Origin: Chlamydiota bacterium
GTDB lineage: Bacteria > Chlamydiota > Chlamydiia > Chlamydiales > Rhabdochlamydiaceae
Reading direction: 5' to 3'
Length of the DNA stretch: 46,965 nucleotides
Assembly (NCBI GenBank): GCA_013288075.1
Contig: JABDCQ010000010.1
Span: 1 to 46,965 of the forward strand
In this document: positions 25,252-33,683 of the stretch, in pieces
Position numbering within the stretch: the first letter of the stretch is position 1
Layout: each line of letters begins with the position of its first letter
Program-made: the position numbers and the translations under genes
Notes under the pieces: model-generated
What the model was told of the DNA's origin: nothing
Database searches by the model: none
The model's input: only the letters and a program-made list of their open reading frames with translations

Positions 25252-25797
25252 TTAACGGATGGGGTCGTGCTTGTAGCAGGTGTCGCCGATTTCGACGGTT
25301 CTATAGATCCAGGGGTCATCGTTTTCTCGAAGGAGGCGGTCGCATCCCATAAGATAGCCTTTGATGAAGCCGTGCTTTCGCATAGCAAGCAGCATGTAGC
25401 GAGAGCTTGTAGGTCTAAAATGGCTTCTTGGGCCGTCTACGGGAGAGATTATGTTTTGGTGAAAGAGAATCACCTTTTCGGCGACTTTCACGAAAATTGA
25501 GGGGGATAAAGCGGTTTTTTCACCCTTTTCTTCGTACTTAAGGGATGCGTCTTTTCCCCAAGGCTCGATGTAGCCTGTATTTGCATAAAGGGAGGCGGAG
25601 ATAAGAAAAAAAAGAAAAAGACATCTTGCGTAACTCGCTTTGGTTGGGAAAATTAGCCATTTTTGTGCAGATTTAAAATCAAATTTTGAGAGCATGTGTA
25701 AGCACATGTTCGAAAAATTTGATTTTAAAGATGCCGAAAAGGGCAATTTTAACAACCAAATGGAGTTATGCAAGATGTCTAAAAATTTAAAAAGCAT
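25252..25797 (-). CDS. YidD-like protein with signal peptide
   Basis: The C-terminal ~75 residues match the YidD family: FHQNIISPVDGPRSHFRPTS, SRYMLLAMRKHGFIKG, CDRLLREND. The usual PxCSxY cysteine is replaced (RPTSSRY). YidD assists YidC-dependent membrane insertion. Unlike normal YidD, this protein has a hydrophobic signal-like stretch (CLFLFFLISASLYAN) and a linker. The coding start is uncertain: the ATG at 25797 overlaps the previous stop by 11 bp, and an ATG at 25695 gives 147 residues. The first ~54 codons of the long form lie in a 162-bp inverted repeat, so the N-terminus probably derives from an insertion. It is the last gene of the reverse cluster. Confidence 0.68.
   Translation of the reverse strand: MLFKFLDILHNSIWLLKLPFSASLKSNFSNMCLHMLSKFDFKSAQKWLIFPTKASYARCLFLFFLISASLYANTGYIEPWGKDASLKYEEKGEKTALSPSIFVKVAEKVILFHQNIISPVDGPRSHFRPTSSRYMLLAMRKHGFIKGYLMGCDRLLRENDDPWIYRTVEIGDTCYKHDPIR
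25619..25780. repeat. Inverted repeat inside the yidD-like reading frame
   Basis: The two ~80-bp arms (from AGACATCTTGCGTAACTCG at the left to its diverged inverse at the right) meet at CATGTGTAAGCACATG around 25700. Inner AAAATCAAATTTT and AAATTTGATTTT halves are well conserved. The arms end where the signal-peptide core begins. Confidence 0.8.
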
Positions 25798-26716
25798 ATT
25801 TAAGCATAAAAACGGGGAATAGTCCTTCTCTATTCATCATAGGGGTGGCATTGCACTCGTAGAGCCTTTCATTGTAGAATTTAGCTTCTTCTCCTGCCCC
25901 ATAGATGCCACCAAAATACCATCCCGCCTCAAAGCTTGTCACGATAATTCCTGCGGGAATGTTCCCATGATGAAAACATTCATAGGCAGCTGCAATAAAA
26001 GCTCCATTGAGTAAAAAGGCTGTAAAGGCCGATTGCCTTTGTCCTAAATAAAGATAGCCGGCTCCAGGCAAAAGGGCGTTTAGGCTTTTCGCAAGAGTCA
26101 CCGATTTCTTATTGGCATCGTAGTGTTCTATAAAGCAGTGCATTTTCTCATTTTCGCGAAGCGTGCATAAATCTGCTTGGGCTAGAGCTGTTGAAATAGC
26201 TAATTTTTCAGAGGTTTCCGGATAAACTTCATGGATAAATTCAAGCATAGAATGCGCTTTTATCTCTTCATCTAGTTGTATATAGCTATCGTAGAGAAGG
26301 ATTAGTAAATCGTGGAAAGCTCCGAATTCAGGGGTAAGAGTTCTTAAGTTGCTTTTTTCGTAATAGGAAATGACGTCTTGATATTTTTTTCCAAGGTAAT
26401 AGCAAAGAACAATTTCGTATTCGACTTCAAGCTTTCTTTGGCCTTCAGAAAGTAGAATATGCGCGCGCTTAAAGGCAGTGATAGCTTGGTAAAGATCAAG
26501 AGACGCAGCAAAGCTAGATCCTATAAAATATTCTTTTCCCCAGTCTGTTTTTTTCTCCTCATCAGTTAAAGGAGGGAAGGGGGAGGGTAAACTTTTGAGG
26601 TATCTGTCTTGCACGATGTAAGAGATTTTGGGTTCAAGATCTTCTACATGGCGCTGACACGAGCTAAAAAGTCCAAGCAAACAAAGAAGGACTACGTATT
26701 TTTTATCTACATTCAT
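25787..26716 (-). CDS. TPR-like lipoprotein downstream of the secretin gene
   Basis: The 309-residue protein starts with a lipoprotein signal peptide (VVLLCLLGLFSSC; lipobox LFSSC, Cys at about residue 20). The middle (about 60-190) is helical in a TPR-like pattern. The C-terminal part has two or three hydrophobic, glycine-rich segments (LNALLPGAGYLYLGQ, FLLNGAFIAAAYE, PAGIIVTSFEAGWYFGGIYG). The gene overlaps cdsC by 14 bp, so it is translated with the secretin and could act in its outer-membrane assembly, in the manner of a pilotin; this role is inferred from position and lipidation only. Confidence 0.72.
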   Translation of the reverse strand: MNVDKKYVVLLCLLGLFSSCQRHVEDLEPKISYIVQDRYLKSLPSPFPPLTDEEKKTDWGKEYFIGSSFAASLDLYQAITAFKRAHILLSEGQRKLEVEYEIVLCYYLGKKYQDVISYYEKSNLRTLTPEFGAFHDLLILLYDSYIQLDEEIKAHSMLEFIHEVYPETSEKLAISTALAQADLCTLRENEKMHCFIEHYDANKKSVTLAKSLNALLPGAGYLYLGQRQSAFTAFLLNGAFIAAAYECFHHGNIPAGIIVTSFEAGWYFGGIYGAGEEAKFYNERLYECNATPMMNREGLFPVFMLKYAF

Positions 26717-29700
26717 TTTCAGGAGTTTTTACCCAATCGATTCCGGCATCAAATTCTTCTTGTAGTATAGGCAGAATGGCTTGTTCTTTGTAAAGCACTT
26801 CTTGTCTTTCTGTAATTTGTCTATATTCATCAAAAGAATTAATGATATGAGGTCTTACAAAGATAATGATATTATCTTTTTGATCGGAGCGGTCATTTTC
26901 AGAGAAAGCAGCTCCAATTACAGGAAGCCCTCCTAGGCAAGGAATTTGTGATTTGAAGTGCGTTTTGGTATCGTTGAGCATTCCACTTAGCACCAAAAAC
27001 TGATCGCTTGGCACGTGCACTTTTGTGCTCATGCTTGTGTGGGTTGTGGCAATCCCGTTAACTTGGAAATTAGAGGTAGTATTCACTTGGAGTGTGGAAG
27101 TGATATCTGTCATGATATCAAGTGTCACAACGTCATTATTCCCCACAACGGGGGTAATGGTTAAGTTAAATCCAATGTCTCTATATTCAATGTTTCCTGT
27201 TTGAGATGTTGCAACGCCGCTTCCTTGGATGGTAGTTACAGACGAGTTATAAGGAAGGTTTTGCCCGACAAAGATATTCGAGGTGTTGTTGTCTTGCGTG
27301 ATGATCTTGGGGTTCATCACAATGGTTGTATCGTTATCTGTTTGAAGCGCATTTACAAGGCTTCCTAAAGAGATAAACGATCTGCCCTTATGCATGATGA
27401 TATCGCCAAGCACGCCCAAATCAAAGCCTTGTCCCGGTTGAGGAAGCATGGGGTTGGGATTGGGGAATGTGGTTGTTCCATTAATATCGTTAAGCCCTGT
27501 AGAGAAAGGGGTAGTATTGAAAGTGGGAACACCTGTTGTTTGGTTAGCCGCTGGTGCATTTCCCATTCCTGCGGCCACTTTATTGAGATATTTTAATTTC
27601 CCGCCCCATTGGAGTCCAAATTCTTGGGTATTGCCTAAAGTGGTTTCAATCACAAGCACTTCAATAAAGACTTGCTTTAAAGGAACATCGAGGTTGGCAA
27701 TTAAATCTCTTAATTTAGTTAACACATCTTGTTCGCCAGAGACTAAAAGAGAGTTTGTAACGGTGATCCATTGTACCGAATTAATTGCTTCGGCAAGGTT
27801 TTTATTTTCCCCTGTAGGTTTTTTGCCAAGTTCAACAGCCACTTGCTTTAAGGCGTCACTGATTTCTAATCCTCTATGGTATTGAAGCTTGTACACTAGA
27901 AAGCTTGTATTATCGATAGATTCAATAGAAGAGAGCTCAGCGTCTTTTTCAGGGGTATCGAATTTTTGTAGAAGAACAAGTGTCTTATCGATAGAAACCT
28001 GCTCTCCTGAAACGATGATGGAAGAGGTTTTTTCTACCCATTTTAAGTTGTCGATAGTGCTAAAAAGAGAGACATCTTTCACTCCTGAATTAACAAGATT
28101 TTGCTCGAAGTCGTGCAAGATGGAGATGAGCTCATCACCTGTTCTATAATGAGGGGTATAAAGGCTAAAGGTGGCATTAGGAATAGGGACCATTTCTGGT
28201 TTTGGCTTAATTGAGGAATTATCAAATTTTCCTATCAGATTCTCTACTTTTTCTAAAGCTGCTTGCGTGCCTGTAAAAAGAAGGGAATTTGTTTCTTTAA
28301 TATATTTCATTGATGCAAGGGCAGCTCCTAGCTCAGGATCAAGCGAACCTGCCTTTTGTAAATCAGAGGCAAAAGAGGTGATGGATGTCATCAGTTGGCT
28401 TGAAGGAGCACTTCTTATTTTGTAGATAAAAAATGTTAAGGATCCAACGTGCTGTACTTGCGTAGCTGCTGAACTTTCCGCATCTACTGTAGCTAAAAGC
28501 TCTTTAAGTTTTTCAAGAGCAGGAGCGGTTCCTGTAAAGAATAAGGAGTTTGTTAGAGGAATGTGTTTAGCAGAAGCTACAGTGTGTAGTAAATCGATAT
28601 CAGCTAAGCCCGATGCTTCTAAATCGCGGGCGAGTTCTTGAAGAGATTTTTCTACTTCTTTGGGCGCTTTATTGACAGGTTTATAAATGTAAAAGGATGT
28701 TTTTGAGGACTTAACCGACTCTGAGTCGTATCTGGCAATCATGGGTTTTAATTCTTCGATAGCAGGTTTTGTTCCTGTAAGAATGAGCGAGTTGTCCTCT
28801 TCTATCCATTTTATTTTATCAATGGCATCAATCAGGTCGGCATTGGGATAATTTGCTGCACTTAGGTGGGCAGCCACTTTTTTCAGATTAGCAACCACCT
28901 GATCTCCTTTTGCGTGAGCTAGAGGATAAAGAACAAAGGTGTGCTGTTCTGCCGCTCCTGCAGTTCCTGCAGCTGCTTTTGCAGGGATATCTAGATCTGC
29001 CATCACACCCATAGTTCTTTCAATAAGGTCTGGGGTAGAAACCACAAATACAGAATTTGTCTCTACTTGAGGCACTAAAATAAGAGGATTGCCATTAGCA
29101 AAGGGCGTAACAATTTGAGTTGCTAGTGTAATTAATTCTTTAGGGGAAATATTTATAGCAACGTAGGCGTCAACTTCTAGAGGGCTTAAAGGCGTATCTA
29201 GGCTTGTTAAAAGAGAGGCGATTTTCTCAACGTTTGTTGTGATATCTGTAACAATTAGCTGGCGTGTTTCTTGAGAAACCTCAAGAAGCGCAGAGGCAGA
29301 TACCATAGGTCTTAAGATATTGACAAGCGTTGTAAGATTGGCGTTTTTTACTCTGAAGACGCGTGTAATAATCGGGGCAGCTGTAGGGGAAGACCCGGGA
29401 AGCTCTTGGGAAACAACGGTAGGGATTTGGTTAACAGTTTTATTTGTTGTAATGAGGAAATTGTCCCCTTCCTCGAGAAGGCTTAACCCGTGGATGCGCA
29501 GCACTTGAATGAGCGTAGACATGATATTTTTTGCGCTCACAGGCTCTTCAGAAACAATTGTCACAGTAAACTGAAGATCTGCGTCTTCGAATACAAAATT
29601 TTTATTCAGAATTCTGCTGATAAAGCGAAGGTATTCTGTAAAAGAGACGTTGTTGAAATTGATTGTATAGCCTGGTTGTTCTTGTTCAGGGGATACAATG

Positions 29701-29837
29701 CTCTCTTGGGTTTCCTGAGGTTTTTTCTCATCGCTTTTACCAAATAAGGAAAAGCTCATGAGAGAAAGAGCCAAGGATCCGGAGAGAGTTAAACGAAACA
29801 TAAGGTGGTTTCTCAATTTCAATTTTGGATGGTTCAT
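26703..29837 (-). CDS. cdsC: T3SS outer-membrane secretin SctC/CdsC with expanded N-domain array
   Basis: The 1044-residue protein has a signal peptide (MFRLTLSGSLALSLMSFSLFG from Met13), an STN-type N0 domain (about 56-130) and N1-like domains (about 155-290). Five tandem segments of ~85 residues follow (about 298-372, 380-455, 466-540, 555-628, 643-716), each ending like WIEEDNSLILTGT or YIKETNSLLFTGT. The secretin barrel (about 718-1000) has VFIEVLVIET, NPKIITQDN and GGLPVIGAAFS. Secretins form the outer-membrane pore of the T3SS. The position downstream of pkn5 matches Chlamydia (CT674). The N-domain array probably sets the periplasmic length of the channel. Confidence 0.92.
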   Translation of the reverse strand: MNHPKLKLRNHLMFRLTLSGSLALSLMSFSLFGKSDEKKPQETQESIVSPEQEQPGYTINFNNVSFTEYLRFISRILNKNFVFEDADLQFTVTIVSEEPVSAKNIMSTLIQVLRIHGLSLLEEGDNFLITTNKTVNQIPTVVSQELPGSSPTAAPIITRVFRVKNANLTTLVNILRPMVSASALLEVSQETRQLIVTDITTNVEKIASLLTSLDTPLSPLEVDAYVAINISPKELITLATQIVTPFANGNPLILVPQVETNSVFVVSTPDLIERTMGVMADLDIPAKAAAGTAGAAEQHTFVLYPLAHAKGDQVVANLKKVAAHLSAANYPNADLIDAIDKIKWIEEDNSLILTGTKPAIEELKPMIARYDSESVKSSKTSFYIYKPVNKAPKEVEKSLQELARDLEASGLADIDLLHTVASAKHIPLTNSLFFTGTAPALEKLKELLATVDAESSAATQVQHVGSLTFFIYKIRSAPSSQLMTSITSFASDLQKAGSLDPELGAALASMKYIKETNSLLFTGTQAALEKVENLIGKFDNSSIKPKPEMVPIPNATFSLYTPHYRTGDELISILHDFEQNLVNSGVKDVSLFSTIDNLKWVEKTSSIIVSGEQVSIDKTLVLLQKFDTPEKDAELSSIESIDNTSFLVYKLQYHRGLEISDALKQVAVELGKKPTGENKNLAEAINSVQWITVTNSLLVSGEQDVLTKLRDLIANLDVPLKQVFIEVLVIETTLGNTQEFGLQWGGKLKYLNKVAAGMGNAPAANQTTGVPTFNTTPFSTGLNDINGTTTFPNPNPMLPQPGQGFDLGVLGDIIMHKGRSFISLGSLVNALQTDNDTTIVMNPKIITQDNNTSNIFVGQNLPYNSSVTTIQGSGVATSQTGNIEYRDIGFNLTITPVVGNNDVVTLDIMTDITSTLQVNTTSNFQVNGIATTHTSMSTKVHVPSDQFLVLSGMLNDTKTHFKSQIPCLGGLPVIGAAFSENDRSDQKDNIIIFVRPHIINSFDEYRQITERQEVLYKEQAILPILQEEFDAGIDWVKTPENECR

Positions 29838-29949
29838 TATAAAAATCCCTTACAGCGCTTTTAAAATGTAAATAATTTAATAGACTTCTCTCGATCCTAA
29901 AATACCACCCTCTTTATTGTAAAGCCTTGAAAACAAGAAGAAGAAAAGA

Positions 29950-30112
29950 AAGAAGGTGAAGAGAAGAAAATAACAGGATGAACAGGATAGGGCAAGATAA
30001 ACAGGATGAAGAAAGATAAGAAGAGAAATTTATCTTTTTTATCTTTTCTCCATCCTGTTTATCTTGCCGCGCTAGAGATCTTGTTCATCCTGTTATTCTT
30101 CTCTTTTTTTCT
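29950..30112. repeat. Palindrome of ACAGGAT units after pkn5
   Basis: The left half holds AACAGGATG AACAGGATA ... AAACAGGATG units (9-bp period) and the right half holds the inverse (CATCCTGTTTATC, TTCATCCTGTTATTC), separated near 30040. It ends 2 bp from the pkn5 stop and lies between pkn5 and cdsC. No gene is seen in 29838-30113. Confidence 0.85.
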
Positions 30113-30113
30113 T

Positions 30114-31685
30114 TCAAGCGGTGCGGCTGATGGATAAAATGAGCTTGGGGTATTGCTGGAGGGGGAAAAAGGGTGAGGAGGCAACTTGTTTGAGGATGGC
30201 CTCGGGCTGTCTTTTTGTGGAGAGGGGGACTGTTTTTTTTGTGGCGTCTAGAAGGGGTGCTTCTAGGGTTTCTTCTAGAGAGTGGAAAATTAAGGTATCG
30301 CCTACTTTCCAATTATCGGTTGTTTCTAGGAATTCGGCATTTCCATTTTTCCCTAGAGGCGGATTGCTTTGCTTGAGGAGGTAAGGAGCGGCAGAGTCAG
30401 AAGATAAGCGAAGAAGACCGCTTAGCCCACACGAAATAAAGGTGAGTTCATCTTTCCAGGGGCTTAAAAGAATAACACTCATGGCAATGGGTGTTGTGAT
30501 ATGGTCTTTTGCAAGCATTTGGTTAAGCCTTGTCATGAAAGGAAGGGGGCGGAAAGGATCTTTAGGATTTGCCATTTTATCTTGGACATACATTTTAATC
30601 ATGCCTCTTAGAACCCCTGAGTAAATGGCGCTATCGATATCTTTAGAAAGCGTCTGCACAATAATAACCGCATAAGTTTCATTGGGCCATGCAAAAAAAT
30701 CGTAGTATAGACCAAATTGCTCCGGGCTTTTAAATTTTGCAAGTCCTATATCGATATGAGGCCATTCGGGAATAGCTGGGGCCGATAAAAGAAGATCTGA
30801 AATCTGGACTGTTTCAAAAAGCTCTTTAATCCGATCGCTTTCAGGTTTTTCTTTTTGAAGCTCATCAGATTTTAAATAAGCGGAGATTTCTGTAATAAAA
30901 TCCACAATATCTTGGAATCTTTCCTCTAAAGAAACAGCAATTGTTTTCCCTATAAGAGTTTTTAGCTGTCCTGGAAGCGAGGAGAGGTTAATCATTCCAA
31001 AGGAGAGCTTTCCTAAGATCAGTTCGTAAGCAATAATCCCTAAAGAATAGATGTCTGAGGCAAAAGAAACTTTGGACGGATTTTCTTTTTGTTCTGGGCT
31101 CATATAATCGGGTGTCCCTAGAACATGCGTATTTTTCATCTCTTTTTCTTCATGCAGCTGCGCAATGCCAAAATCGATGACCTTAATTTCCCCATCTTCT
31201 GTAATAAGAATATTTTCTGGTTTTAAATCTCTATGAACAACTCCGTGCGTATGGAGGTGTAAAAGAGCGTAGGAGACTTGGAGAATAATTTCTAAAGAGC
31301 GTTTAAGCGAAAGAGAGTGTTGCAGAATAAATTGGCGAAGAGAAATCCCTCGAATCAGCTCCATCGCGATATAAAGCCCGCCTTCCCATTCTCCTGAGCC
31401 AAAAACTTTAACAATATTGGGGTGATTGGCAAGGGCAATAATCTCAGCCTCTTTCACAAAGCGCTTAACCATTTCGGGGTGGTTCACATATTTAGGAAGC
31501 AAGACCTTAATGGCAATAGGTTCTTTAGTCTCAGGATGCAGGCCCAAATAGAGAAGGCTCATGCCTCCCTTATTAAGAATGCTCTCAATCTTATAAGGGC
31601 CAATTTTTGGGGGGAGAGGAAATGATTCTTCTGTAGCAATTCCTGGAATTGTTGTTTGCTTATAAAAAGAAAAATCAGAACTCAT
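30114..31685 (-). CDS. pkn5: Pkn5-like serine/threonine kinase with C-terminal SpoIIE/PP2C-like domain
   Basis: The 523-residue protein has kinase motifs: glycine loop LNKGGMSLLYLG (degenerate), K60 in IAIK, HRDLKPEN (151-158), DFG (171-173) and GTPDYMSPE (190-198). Residues 320-520 have the SpoIIE-phosphatase pattern (FGLYYDFFAWPNETYAVII...SVILLSPWKDELTFISCGLSG...VGDTLIFHSLEETLEA), but I do not see the usual acidic metal-binding Asp/Gly motifs, so this half is probably inactive or divergent. The start is the ATG at 31685, preceded by GCGAGG. The position between cdsQ and cdsC matches CT673. In Chlamydia Pkn5 is a T3SS substrate; secretion here is inference. Confidence 0.88.
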   Translation of the reverse strand: MSSDFSFYKQTTIPGIATEESFPLPPKIGPYKIESILNKGGMSLLYLGLHPETKEPIAIKVLLPKYVNHPEMVKRFVKEAEIIALANHPNIVKVFGSGEWEGGLYIAMELIRGISLRQFILQHSLSLKRSLEIILQVSYALLHLHTHGVVHRDLKPENILITEDGEIKVIDFGIAQLHEEKEMKNTHVLGTPDYMSPEQKENPSKVSFASDIYSLGIIAYELILGKLSFGMINLSSLPGQLKTLIGKTIAVSLEERFQDIVDFITEISAYLKSDELQKEKPESDRIKELFETVQISDLLLSAPAIPEWPHIDIGLAKFKSPEQFGLYYDFFAWPNETYAVIIVQTLSKDIDSAIYSGVLRGMIKMYVQDKMANPKDPFRPLPFMTRLNQMLAKDHITTPIAMSVILLSPWKDELTFISCGLSGLLRLSSDSAAPYLLKQSNPPLGKNGNAEFLETTDNWKVGDTLIFHSLEETLEAPLLDATKKTVPLSTKRQPEAILKQVASSPFFPLQQYPKLILSISRTA

Positions 31686-31701
31686 TTTAACCTCGCTGTT
31701 A

Positions 31702-31873
31702 ACATAGAGAAATAAATTTTTCTCTCTCTCTTTCTTTCTCTTCTCTGTGGTTTCTTGTCTCTGTGGTAAAAAAATGCAAGCATTTGTGTGTCCAAGTGTT
31801 AGCAAAAGACAAACCACAGAGGGAAGAAACCACAGAGGAAGAAAAGAGGAGAGGGGAAATTTATCTCTCTCTG
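31702..31873. repeat. CACAGAG-type palindrome (f) between cdsQ and pkn5
   Basis: The left arm (31702-31767, ATTTTTCTCTCTCTCTTTC then CTCTGTGGTTTCTTGTCTCT) meets its inverse from 31812 to the cdsQ stop. It is a member of the CACAGAG family with an ACAAGAA spacer between two ACCACAGAG units. Confidence 0.86.
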
Positions 31874-33019
31874 TTATTCTAACTCTAAGATTTTAAGGCC
31901 GATGGTTTCTCCGATTTTTAAGATTTCGGCTTTGGCGACCTTTTTATCGTTTAGCGTGATGTCTACTCCAAATTCAGGGCGTCTAGAAAGTTCTAAAGTG
32001 TCTTCGGCCCCAAGGCTTAATAATTTCTCAAGATTAATATTCAATCTTTCTAGTTCTACTCTAAGATGCAGGGAATCTTTTTTTGGGGGGATATTTTCTA
32101 CTATAGACTCTGAGCTGCCACCGCTTTCCCATAAATGGTCTTTGTCTGCATCCTCATCTTCTAAAGAGATCTCCTCTTCTTCCATGACAGGGACTATGTC
32201 TTCTTCATAAAAGGAGTGCTCTAGGATATGGATTTGAGAGTCTTTATACGTCCCTTGGAAAAGAGGCTTATTTCCTAATTCGATACTGACATGGCCTTCG
32301 TTAAGCTTAGGATCAAAATGGCAATTTTCTAGGAGGACCAAATCTCCTACGGCTACTTTTCCCCACTCTTCAGAAGAAATCGTTGTATTCCCTATTTTTA
32401 AAGAGACCTCTACGTTTAAGTTTTCTATTGAGCTAGAGTCTAAAGAAAAGGGGCGATCTTCAAAGTGGGTATGAAAAGCTTTAAGAAAGCTTTTAGGACA
32501 AAAAACTCTTCCCCAGAGCTTTTTGTCTCCAATTTCTAGAGAAATATCAAAGGCTGTTCCCTCTTCTTCTCCAAGAGAGGAAATCCCATCGAGGATAAGA
32601 GAAAGATCTCCAAAAGGGTTTAATGTATTAAGAATGCTTGCTCCAGAAGCTCCGAGGAAAAGGTAAAAGCCTTCTTTAAGGGCTTTGTCAGAGAGGCCTT
32701 TTGAGACTTTTTTGGGAGAGAGGCAAAGTTTTGTAAGCTCTGACATATCTGTTTCAGACATCATCCAAAACGCTTTTCCTTTAAGGGGAGTAAGCTCAAA
32801 AGCTAAAACTTGGGGGCTTTTTCCAAAGCCTTCTAAGGGGTGTTCTAATTTCTTTTGGGCGTGGAAAGAGATTAAAAGATCTGGTATGCCCCATTCTTCT
32901 TTTAGTTTATTAGAGAGTTCCTGAAAAGGGAAGGGAGGCGGATTTCCTAAAGCAATTAGCTTGCGCTCCTTTAATATATTCCCCACTGTTTCTATCCACT
33001 CTTGAGGTGCTTGATTCAT
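31874..33019 (-). CDS. cdsQ: T3SS C-ring protein SctQ/CdsQ
   Basis: The 381-residue protein ends with a SpoA (FliN-like) domain (about 315-381: LHLRVELERLNINLEKLLSLGAEDTLEL). A second SpoA-like segment lies at about 205-270 (VEVSLKIGNTTISSEEWGKVAVGD). These form the cytoplasmic sorting platform of the T3SS. A stretch rich in acidic residues (about 275-305) joins the two. The position after the cdsP region matches CT672. Only 2 bp separate it from the upstream gene. A palindrome sits directly after its stop. Confidence 0.9.
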   Translation of the reverse strand: MNQAPQEWIETVGNILKERKLIALGNPPPFPFQELSNKLKEEWGIPDLLISFHAQKKLEHPLEGFGKSPQVLAFELTPLKGKAFWMMSETDMSELTKLCLSPKKVSKGLSDKALKEGFYLFLGASGASILNTLNPFGDLSLILDGISSLGEEEGTAFDISLEIGDKKLWGRVFCPKSFLKAFHTHFEDRPFSLDSSSIENLNVEVSLKIGNTTISSEEWGKVAVGDLVLLENCHFDPKLNEGHVSIELGNKPLFQGTYKDSQIHILEHSFYEEDIVPVMEEEEISLEDEDADKDHLWESGGSSESIVENIPPKKDSLHLRVELERLNINLEKLLSLGAEDTLELSRRPEFGVDITLNDKKVAKAEILKIGETIGLKILELE

Positions 33020-33021
33020 AG

Positions 33022-33672
33022 TTATTCCTGATTATCCTCTTCTTTATCTCTATTAACAGGTTCTTCTCTTATGTACAAGGGCTCCTCTTCTTTTAAAAGA
33101 TTTATTTCAAGGCGATGAATAGAAAAGGGAAGATCTTTTTGTTTTATTTGGGCAATAAGTAAGGCTAGTTGTGTTTTAATTAAGGAGCATGCAGCTTCAT
33201 TAGCAATGAGGGTGACATTAAAGGCTTTAGGGGCAGTGCTAAATTCTTCGATGAGGATTTGCGCTCCAGAAAATAGGGAGTCTCCAAGTTCTTGTTTATC
33301 AAGGAAAATCACCGTCTTTGTATCGCCTAAGGCATGCTGATGTTCAATAGAAGCAACCATTTGCTCAAAGAGTTCAAGGGTTTCTATACAAGGGCTAATA
33401 GCTTCTGCTGCGAAAGTTTCTTGCAAAGGAAATACCGTGTGGTAGGGGGTAGAAGGCATGGGCTGAAAGCATCCTTCATGTCCCTCATCATCATCTTCGA
33501 TTAACTCTTGCAAAAGGCCTTGGTTTTCCTTAAAAAAATTCAAAAGTTCCTCATTAAATCCCTCTTCAAAATTAAAAGGAGGTATTTCTTTCGGCATTTT
33601 TGAAGGACGCTCTGTTGTCTCTAATTTAATACTCTTATTTGGATTGATCTGCGGTGTTGTCATAACTCTCAT
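33022..33672 (-). CDS. Second CdsP-like protein (duplicated C-terminal domain)
   Basis: The 216-residue protein has an acidic N-terminus (ELIEDDDEGHEG near residue 56) and a C-terminal domain (about 115-195) that follows the same pattern as the end of CdsP: TKTVIFLDKQELGDSLFSGA...LIEEFSTAPKAFNVTLIANEAA against TTRIELNHSAFANSKFYNA...EIKEYSTARGQFQVEILFDTAA. Chlamydia, as I recall, has a single gene here (CT671). The protein is probably a paralogue of the needle-length regulator or a shortened partner of it. It is spaced 2 bp from cdsQ and 11 bp from cdsP. It may regulate substrate switching; this is inference. Confidence 0.68.
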   Translation of the reverse strand: MRVMTTPQINPNKSIKLETTERPSKMPKEIPPFNFEEGFNEELLNFFKENQGLLQELIEDDDEGHEGCFQPMPSTPYHTVFPLQETFAAEAISPCIETLELFEQMVASIEHQHALGDTKTVIFLDKQELGDSLFSGAQILIEEFSTAPKAFNVTLIANEAACSLIKTQLALLIAQIKQKDLPFSIHRLEINLLKEEEPLYIREEPVNRDKEEDNQE

Positions 33673-33683
33673 TTGTAAAGATG

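Noticed and set aside
27390-29747. Several forward open frames opposite the secretin gene
   Set aside because: They are shadows of the repetitive cdsC coding sequence without initiation signals.
31686-31817. N-terminal extension of Pkn5
   Set aside because: It translates the CACAGAG palindrome (TTEKRKKEREK-like low complexity); the ATG at 31685 has a ribosome binding site.
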